This document shows positions 58,710-64,000 of a stretch of DNA of 64,000 bases, piece by piece. The DNA comes from Mycobacterium sp. MFM001 (GTDB lineage Bacteria; Actinomycetota; Actinomycetes; Mycobacteriales; Mycobacteriaceae): assembly GCF_003402475.1 (NCBI RefSeq), contig NZ_BFAB01000013.1:1-64000 (forward strand). Reading direction: 5' to 3'. Under the pieces are notes generated by a model that saw nothing but the letters and a program-made list of their open reading frames with translations, did not search any database and was not told the origin of the DNA. The first letter of the stretch is position 1. Each line of letters opens with the position of its first letter. Position numbers and translations under genes: made by a program.

Positions 58710-59198
58710 TCAATCGCGACGGCGTGAGTTGCGGCTGACCAACTGCACGCCGAGCTCGTCGGGCGGCACTGGATGGCCCTCTGTGCAACGAATTTCGACG
58801 GACGCTTCGGAACCGCAACCGAGGTGGATGAGTCGCAGCCGATGGCGGCCGGGCAGGTGCCGGCGGCCCCACTCGAACATCGCCCAGACCACCGGCATGA
58901 AATCGATGCCGGCGTCGGTGAGAACGTATTCGTCGCGGGTCCGCTGCCCCGGCTCGCGATATGGCCGTCGCGTCAGCAGGCCGAGTTCGACCAATTCGGC
59001 CAGCCGCGCCGAGGCAGCGGCCTTCGTGATGCCCACCCGACGAGCGAAGTCGTCGAACCGGGTGGTGCCGTAATACGCCTCGCGCATGATCAGCATCGCG
59101 GATTTGGTGCCGACCGCCGCCATGGTCTTCTCGATAGCGCACTCACCAACTGCCGACCACGCGTCACGATCGGCCAGCGCTCCCTGTAGGAGTGTCAC
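58710..59198 (-). CDS. HxlR family regulator
   Basis: The 162-residue protein has the HxlR winged helix with CAIEKTMAAVGTKSAMLIMR and RFDDFARRVGITKAAASARL, and RRPYREPGQRTRDEYVLT. I chose GTG 59198 because GGAGGT precedes it by seven bases. The C-terminal extension with LGCGSEASVEIRC may bind a ligand. It is divergent from the thiolase gene at 59291; direct repeats between them are probable sites. Confidence 0.82.
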   Translation of the reverse strand: MTLLQGALADRDAWSAVGECAIEKTMAAVGTKSAMLIMREAYYGTTRFDDFARRVGITKAAASARLAELVELGLLTRRPYREPGQRTRDEYVLTDAGIDFMPVVWAMFEWGRRHLPGRHRLRLIHLGCGSEASVEIRCTEGHPVPPDELGVQLVSRNSRRRD

Positions 59199-59229
59199 GC
59201 ACATCACCTCCAATCTGGGTTGCATCCAG

Positions 59230-59270
59230 TATACCTAGGTGTTTAGCTGGGTATAGCTATTGATACTTAG
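59230..59270. promoter_or_regulatory. Three direct repeats between HxlR and thiolase genes
   Basis: ATACCTAG (59231-59238), ATAGCTAT (59253-59260) and ATACTTAG (59263-59270) share ATAnnTA in the same orientation. Spacing is 22 and 10 bases, whole helical turns, so a regulator could bind one face of DNA. The region also has the 8-bp palindrome ACCTAGGT. HxlR is the obvious candidate. Confidence 0.4.
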
Positions 59271-59290
59271 CATCGGCTCAAGGAGGAGTC

Positions 59291-60475
59291 ATGGCATATC
59301 AGGGTCGAGACGCCGTCATCGTTGGTGCGGTACGGACACCCGTCGGCAAGGGCAAGGCCAGTGGCGCACTGCACGGCGTGCTGCCGGCCGACCTGCTGGC
59401 GCACAGCTTGCGAGAACTGGTTGAGCGCACCGGCGTGGAACCCGGCCAGATCGACGACGTCATCGCCGGCGCCGTGACGCAGGTGGGTGACCAGGCGGTC
59501 AACATCGCACGTAACGCCCTGCTGGGCGCCGGCTTTCCTGAGTCGGTACCCGGTACTACCGTCGACCGGCAATGCGGCAGCAGCCAGCAGGCCATCAGCT
59601 TCGCCGCCCAGGGCGTCGTCTCCGGCGCTTACGACCTGGTGATCGCCGGCGGTGTGGAGTCGATGAGCCGCGTTCCGATGGGCAGCTCGGTGTTGCCGGG
59701 CAGCAACCCGTTCGGCGAGGACATGACGCGCCGGTATCCCGACGGGCTGGTGCCGCAGGGCATCAGCGCCGAACTGATCGCCGCCAAGTGGGGATTCTCG
59801 CGCGCACAGCTCGACGAATTCTCCGCTGCCAGTCACGAGAAAGCGGCGCGGGCGACCAAGGAGGGGCTCTTCGACAACGAGTTGGCCCCGATCGCCGGGT
59901 TGAGCACAGACGAGATCATCCGGCCCGGGACCACGGTCGAGACCCTGGCCGGGCTCAAGCCGGCCTTCTACGATCCGGCAACCGAAGCGCGCTTCCCGCA
60001 GATCAATTGGGAGATCACGCCCGGCAACTCGTCGCCGCTGTCGGACGGCAGCGCCGCGGTGCTGATCGCGAGCCGCGAAACCGCGAAGAAACTCGGCCTG
60101 CGACCGCTGGCCCGAATCCACACCGCGACGGTGGTGGGCTCCGACCCCCTCTACATGCTGACCGGTGTTATCCCGGCGACCGAGAAGGTGTTACGCCGGG
60201 CCGGTCTGGACCTTTCCGACATCGACCTGTTCGAGGTCAACGAAGCGTTCGCTCCGGTAGTGCTGGCATGGGCGCATGACACCGGGGCCGATCTGGCTAA
60301 GACCAACGTCAACGGCGGCGCCATCGCTATCGGACATCCGTTGGGCGCCAGCGGTGCTCGCATCATGACGACGTTGGTCAATGCGTTGGAGCAACGCGGC
60401 GGTCGCTACGGCTTGCAGACGATGTGCGAGGGCGGCGGCACGGCCAACGCCACCATCATCGAACGACTCGGCTAG
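59291..60475 (+). CDS. Acetyl-CoA acetyltransferase (thiolase)
   Basis: The 394-residue protein has the acylation Cys in VDRQCGSSQQAI, NEAFAPVVLAW, GHPLGASGARIM with the catalytic His and TMCEGGG with the second Cys. AAGGAGG precedes the ATG. It is a full thiolase, probably degradative, and it is controlled from the HxlR intergenic region. The NmrA-type gene follows after 14 bases. Confidence 0.92.
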   Translation: MAYQGRDAVIVGAVRTPVGKGKASGALHGVLPADLLAHSLRELVERTGVEPGQIDDVIAGAVTQVGDQAVNIARNALLGAGFPESVPGTTVDRQCGSSQQAISFAAQGVVSGAYDLVIAGGVESMSRVPMGSSVLPGSNPFGEDMTRRYPDGLVPQGISAELIAAKWGFSRAQLDEFSAASHEKAARATKEGLFDNELAPIAGLSTDEIIRPGTTVETLAGLKPAFYDPATEARFPQINWEITPGNSSPLSDGSAAVLIASRETAKKLGLRPLARIHTATVVGSDPLYMLTGVIPATEKVLRRAGLDLSDIDLFEVNEAFAPVVLAWAHDTGADLAKTNVNGGAIAIGHPLGASGARIMTTLVNALEQRGGRYGLQTMCEGGGTANATIIERLG

Positions 60476-60489
60476 CGAACGACACTGCG

Positions 60490-61392
60490 ATGACGACAGT
60501 CCTGGTGACGACCGCCAATGGCGATACCGGACGCCCGATGGTCGAGTACTTACTCAATAGGGGACTACAGGTCAGGGCGATGGTCCGCAAAGACGACGAT
60601 CGGGCCCGACGTCTTCGCGATAGCGGTGCCGAAGTCGTGTTCGGTGACCTGCAGGCCCTCCGCGATGTTCGCGCGGCACTGGACGGCGTGCAGCGTGCCT
60701 ATTTCAATTTCCCGGTCGGCGAAGGACTTGTCGAAAGTGCAGTCATGTTCGCCCAGGCAGCAAAGGAACAATGCCTCGAGCTGATCGTGAACATGTCACA
60801 AATCCAGTCGCGCCCCGCGGCCCGGAGTAAAACGACGCAGAACCACTGGCTCTCCGAGCAGGTCTTCGACTGGTCAAGAATCCCGACTACTAATTTGCGG
60901 GTCACGTTTTTCATGGAGTGGTTGACCTACATTGCCGAGTTGATCCGATACGGCCGCTACGTCATGCCATTTGACGCTGACAGTCGCTTCGCCCCGATCG
61001 CCGCACGAGATATCGCGTTAACCGCGGCCACCATCCTGGCCAAACCTGAGGGGCACGGCGGCCGCACCTACACATTGACCGGTCCCGTTGAGTACACCCA
61101 TCGGGAGCTGGCTGCAGAGGTCAGCCGTGTCCTCGGTAAGGACCTACCGTTCGAACAAACCACCGTGACGACGTTCCTGGATCTTATTGGCATGCCTGAT
61201 GACACGGCCAAGCTCAGGCATTTCGAGGCGGTGACAATCGATCAACAAGAAGGACGCTTGGCGGGGATCAGCGATGTAGCCCCGACAATAATCGGGCATC
61301 GCCTCAGCACGGTCGGGGACTTCGTAAACGAACACCGCTCGCTGTTCGAACTCGAGTACGCGTGTAAGGAGGACGATTGTGCCGCAGTCTGA
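60490..61392 (+). CDS. NmrA-type NAD(P)-binding protein (atypical SDR)
   Basis: The 300-residue protein begins VLVTTANGDTGRPMVEYLLN, a Rossmann motif, with MVRKDDDRARRLRDSGAEVV after beta-2, as in NmrA-like and quinone-oxidoreductase-type atypical SDRs. A catalytic YxxxK is not visible. It may be a redox sensor or a quinone or enone reductase. It overlaps the DUF302 gene by 14 bases. Confidence 0.75.
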   Translation: MTTVLVTTANGDTGRPMVEYLLNRGLQVRAMVRKDDDRARRLRDSGAEVVFGDLQALRDVRAALDGVQRAYFNFPVGEGLVESAVMFAQAAKEQCLELIVNMSQIQSRPAARSKTTQNHWLSEQVFDWSRIPTTNLRVTFFMEWLTYIAELIRYGRYVMPFDADSRFAPIAARDIALTAATILAKPEGHGGRTYTLTGPVEYTHRELAAEVSRVLGKDLPFEQTTVTTFLDLIGMPDDTAKLRHFEAVTIDQQEGRLAGISDVAPTIIGHRLSTVGDFVNEHRSLFELEYACKEDDCAAV

Positions 61393-61885
61393 GCCGCGTG
61401 AGATCAGCTTTGACGGAGTGCGAGTGCGCTACGACAGTGCCAAGAGCTACGACGAGCTGGTCGCCGCGCTGCTGGCCGATATCGGCGAAAAGCCAGTGCC
61501 GATCAACGACATAGCGGCGGGCACCGACAGCTGGGACGCTTACCGGGAACGGGTGGAATCCCACGTCGGGCCAAGCGGATTCATGCTGTTCGGCCTGGTC
61601 GACCACGGCGCCTGGATCACCAAGGCGGGTATCGACCGCAAGGTGTTGCGTGTCATCCTCGGCAACCCGCTGATCGCGATCACGATGCTGCGCCACGACG
61701 TGACCGCAGGGTTGTTCGCACCGGCCGAGATGCTGCTCGTCGACGAGGGGCAGGGCCGCAGCAGTCTGACCTACGTCAAGCCCTCGTCGTTGATGGTCGT
61801 CGAGCATAATCCCGAATTGCTCAGCGCCGCAGAGCAACTCGACGCCAAGTTAGCGGCACTGGTCACCAAGGTCACCAACGACTAG
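61379..61885 (+). CDS. DUF302 domain protein
   Basis: The 168-residue protein has SYDELVAALLADIGE, GNPLIAITMLRHDVTAGLFA and SLTYVKPSSL, the DUF302 pattern of small alpha-beta proteins with no assigned activity. It lacks signal or membrane segments. It starts with GTG and is the end of the thiolase-NmrA-DUF302 operon. Its TAG and the convergent gene's TAG share CTAG at 61882-61885. Confidence 0.7.
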   Translation: MPQSEPREISFDGVRVRYDSAKSYDELVAALLADIGEKPVPINDIAAGTDSWDAYRERVESHVGPSGFMLFGLVDHGAWITKAGIDRKVLRVILGNPLIAITMLRHDVTAGLFAPAEMLLVDEGQGRSSLTYVKPSSLMVVEHNPELLSAAEQLDAKLAALVTKVTND

Positions 61886-62418
61886 AGCCAGCCGGTGCGA
61901 GCGGCAGCAACCGGCGCTGCGGGGACGGGCGCCAATTCGCCGTCGCGCACACCATCGAGCATCCGTTTCACTGTGGCGACAATCTCCGGGCCGGCCGCGG
62001 CGAGCCCGGCCTTGTCGGCGTCGCTGGTCTCGTCCGGGTCGACGCCTGCCCGGGCCAGTACAGCGGCTGGGTCGGCCAGCTGACCGGCCAGCCAGGCCAC
62101 CGGGTCGGCCGACAGCTCGGGGACGAAGTGTCGGCGTCCCGGTTCCCACCCGTCGAATCGCGGGTGGTGATGCGCCCGATCCAGCGTGCCGGGCGGACTT
62201 TCGGTCGACCCGAACAGGTCCACCCGCCAGACCGGGCGGCCGAGGATGATCGGGACGCCGGCGTAGATGGAACCTTGGGGCGCATCCCGGTCGACGAGGC
62301 GGAGTTCCAGTCTGACTCCCCGTTCCGGGGTCTCCTGACCTTCCAGCGGGCTCGGGTCGACGAAGTACATGTCGCCGATGACTACCCCGAGGGTCTCGAA
62401 TCCGAACGCTGCAAACAT
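61882..62418 (-). CDS. Conserved protein of unknown function beside the acyl-CoA ligase
   Basis: The 178-residue protein has LGVVIGDMYFVDPSPLEGQ, WRVDLFGSTESPPGTLDRAH and HHHPRFDGWEPGRRHFVPEL. The His cluster and Asp/Glu-rich region could bind metal, but no family is recognised. No signal peptide or membrane segment is present. The ATG at 62418 follows GGAAAGG. It is 58 bases downstream of the ligase stop and probably cotranscribed. Confidence 0.6.
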   Translation of the reverse strand: MFAAFGFETLGVVIGDMYFVDPSPLEGQETPERGVRLELRLVDRDAPQGSIYAGVPIILGRPVWRVDLFGSTESPPGTLDRAHHHPRFDGWEPGRRHFVPELSADPVAWLAGQLADPAAVLARAGVDPDETSDADKAGLAAAGPEIVATVKRMLDGVRDGELAPVPAAPVAAARTGWL

Positions 62419-62476
62419 CGCGTACCTTTCCTGAGTACCTCTTCGAGCGTAGACCCAGGCTGGGGTAGGCGATCGC

Positions 62477-64000
62477 CTAGCTGTCGCTGATCGCCTGTTC
62501 GCGCGCCCACCGGTAGTCCGCCTTGCCCGACGGGCTGCGCTCGATGACCGGACGGAACACGACTGCTTTGGGAAGCTTGTAGCGCGCCAACGACTTTGCC
62601 GCGTGCGCAATCAACTCGTCGGTGTCGGCGGCAGCTTCCTCGGCAAGCGCGACGACGGCGACCACCTCCTGGCCCCAGCGTTCGCTCGGCCGCCCCGCGA
62701 CCACCACGTCGGCCACCGCGGGATGCGACGCGATTGCCGTCTCGACCTCCTCGACAAAAATCTTCTCGCCGCCGGAGTTGATGCACACCGAGTCGCGGCC
62801 GAGCAGTTCGACGGCGCCGTCGTCGCGGTGGCGTGCCCGATCGCCCGGGACGGCGTAGCGCACGCCGTCGATGACCGGGAAGGTCTTGGCGGTCTTGGCG
62901 GCATCGCCCTTGTAGCCCAGCGGCACGTAACCGCGCTGCGCGAGCCAACCCATCCCGTCGTGGCCGGGTGCCAGCACCGAGTCGAGATCTTCGGCGACGA
63001 CGAAGGTGTCCGGGCCGGGGTTGAACGTGCCGGTCGACACCGCGCCCGTCGTCGAGAGATGGCTCATCTGGGCACCGGTCTCCGAGGACCCGACGCCGTC
63101 GACGACCATCGCGTTGGGCAGCACCTCGATCAGTCGCTGCTTGACGTACGGAGTCAGCAGCGCGCCGCCGTTGGCGATCACCGCCAGCGACGACACATCC
63201 GCGATGCCCTTGTCGATCGCGGCGAGCAGCGGCCGCGCCACCGCGTCACCGACCACCGTCACCACCGACACCTTCTCCCGCTCGATCGTGCGGACGACGT
63301 CGTCGCCGTCCAAATGGTCGACAACCGAGGGGAATACGACAGTCTGCCCGGTGGTCAGCGCCGTCATCACGGTCCACTGCGCGGCCCCGTGGATCAGCGG
63401 CGGCAAGACCATCAGCTTGGTGCCCGGCCCAGCCGTGACCCCCGCGACGATCTCGTCGAGGGAGCCGAAGGGCTCACCGGTCACCAGGTTTCGTCCGCCG
63501 AACGACGTCATGAAGATGTCATGCTGGCGCCACAGCACGCCTTTCGGCATCCCGGTGGTGCCGCCGGTGTACAGCACGTACAGGTCGTCCGGCGAGTGCT
63601 GCACCGGTGGTGCCGTCGGCGCACTGGAACCGACGACCTTCTCGTAATCGACTGCGCCATAGATCAAGTCGTTACCGGAGTCATCGGCGATCTGGATGAG
63701 CACCCGCAGCTGCGGAAGGTCCGGCAGTACCTCGGCCACCCGCGGCGCGAACGCGGCATGGTAGATCAGCGCGGTGGCGCCGGCGTCGGCGAGCAGGTAC
63801 TGCAACTCGCTTTTGACATACCGGAAGTTGACGTTGAACGGGGCGACCCGCGCGGTGAAGGCGCCGAGCAACCCTTCGACGAATTCGTTTCCGTTGTAGG
63901 CATAGAGCCCGACGAGGTCCTGGCCCACCTCGTGCCCGGCCAGCGCCGAGCGTTCGGTGTGGCACCCCAGCCCCCGCGAATGCAGGTAGGTCGCGAGCCG
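62477..64000 (-). CDS. AMP-forming acyl-CoA ligase (FadD19-like), start outside the window
   Basis: At least 508 residues are visible. It has LYTGGTTGMPKGVLWRQHDI, GVGSSETG, GYVPLGYKGD, VCINSGGEKIFVEEVE and the catalytic Lys in PSGKADYRWA. The reading frame continues to the window edge through LHSRGLGCHTERSALAGHEV, so the N-terminal part is missing. It shares the GVLWRQ signature and overall layout with the ligase at 39252 and with sterol side-chain ligases such as FadD19. Confidence 0.88.
   Translation of the reverse strand, partial: RLATYLHSRGLGCHTERSALAGHEVGQDLVGLYAYNGNEFVEGLLGAFTARVAPFNVNFRYVKSELQYLLADAGATALIYHAAFAPRVAEVLPDLPQLRVLIQIADDSGNDLIYGAVDYEKVVGSSAPTAPPVQHSPDDLYVLYTGGTTGMPKGVLWRQHDIFMTSFGGRNLVTGEPFGSLDEIVAGVTAGPGTKLMVLPPLIHGAAQWTVMTALTTGQTVVFPSVVDHLDGDDVVRTIEREKVSVVTVVGDAVARPLLAAIDKGIADVSSLAVIANGGALLTPYVKQRLIEVLPNAMVVDGVGSSETGAQMSHLSTTGAVSTGTFNPGPDTFVVAEDLDSVLAPGHDGMGWLAQRGYVPLGYKGDAAKTAKTFPVIDGVRYAVPGDRARHRDDGAVELLGRDSVCINSGGEKIFVEEVETAIASHPAVADVVVAGRPSERWGQEVVAVVALAEEAAADTDELIAHAAKSLARYKLPKAVVFRPVIERSPSGKADYRWAREQAISDS

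Overview
The window is high-GC actinobacterial DNA. PE and PPE proteins, an EsxM/EsxN-type pair, an LpqH-type lipoprotein, a mycothiol-dependent enzyme family and a mycofactocin-coupled dehydrogenase together point to Mycobacterium, probably a slow grower because the PE/PPE/Esx set is of the ESX-5 type. No rRNA, tRNA, insertion sequence, CRISPR array or replication origin was seen. Bases 1-259 hold no convincing gene.

Region 1 (0.26-15.1 kb). After an Ala/Glu/Arg coiled-coil membrane protein and a lipoprotein comes a catabolic block controlled, I infer, by a single-chain regulator with two TetR domains (4095-5384, the architecture of Mce3R). A 16-bp motif, GAACA-N7-GGTT, stands upstream of its neighbours at 1902, 4055, 6466 and 9022, with a weaker copy (5419) before the regulator itself. 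The block encodes a DapB-fold dehydrogenase, three SDRs, a NorD/NorQ-type VWA plus AAA+ pair without any nitric oxide reductase, a solute-binding-protein homologue without signal peptide, an AveC-like membrane protein, a cytochrome P450 and an aldehyde dehydrogenase.

Region 2 (15.1-25.1 kb). A mycothiol-dependent enzyme family member, a phosphotransferase, a mycofactocin-type SDR with an acyl-CoA dehydrogenase, then a tight operon SDR-thiolase-CoA transferase-acyl-CoA dehydrogenase-GntR, and a VapBC toxin-antitoxin pair.

Region 3 (25.1-43.9 kb). A long overlapping minus-strand operon of three acyl-CoA ligases and three crotonase-fold proteins faces a plus-strand thioesterase-GntR-crotonase operon. 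Next come a TetR regulator, a broken SDR, a DHDPS-like aldolase and an operon of crotonase, two amidohydrolases, an acyl-CoA ligase and a two-subunit acyl-CoA dehydrogenase. A second operator-like motif, TACTGTAA-N3-TTACAGTA, occurs before these units and again in Region 5.

Region 4 (43.9-52.7 kb). A PE-PPE-EsxM-EsxN cassette with a broken extra PE and a secreted repeat protein, an AT-rich stretch, then two paralogous MarR regulators flanking a large ATPase-LuxR regulator.

Region 5 (52.7-64.0 kb). A minus-strand P450, CoA transferase and thiolase-like operon diverges from an aldehyde dehydrogenase and thioesterase over the best operator copy. Then an HxlR regulator, a thiolase, an NmrA-type protein, a DUF302 protein, a protein of unknown function and an acyl-CoA ligase that runs off the window.

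Taken together the genes look like several modules for activating, beta-oxidising and ring- or chain-cleaving hydrophobic carboxylic acids or isoprenoid/steroid-like molecules. The actual substrates cannot be read from the sequence.
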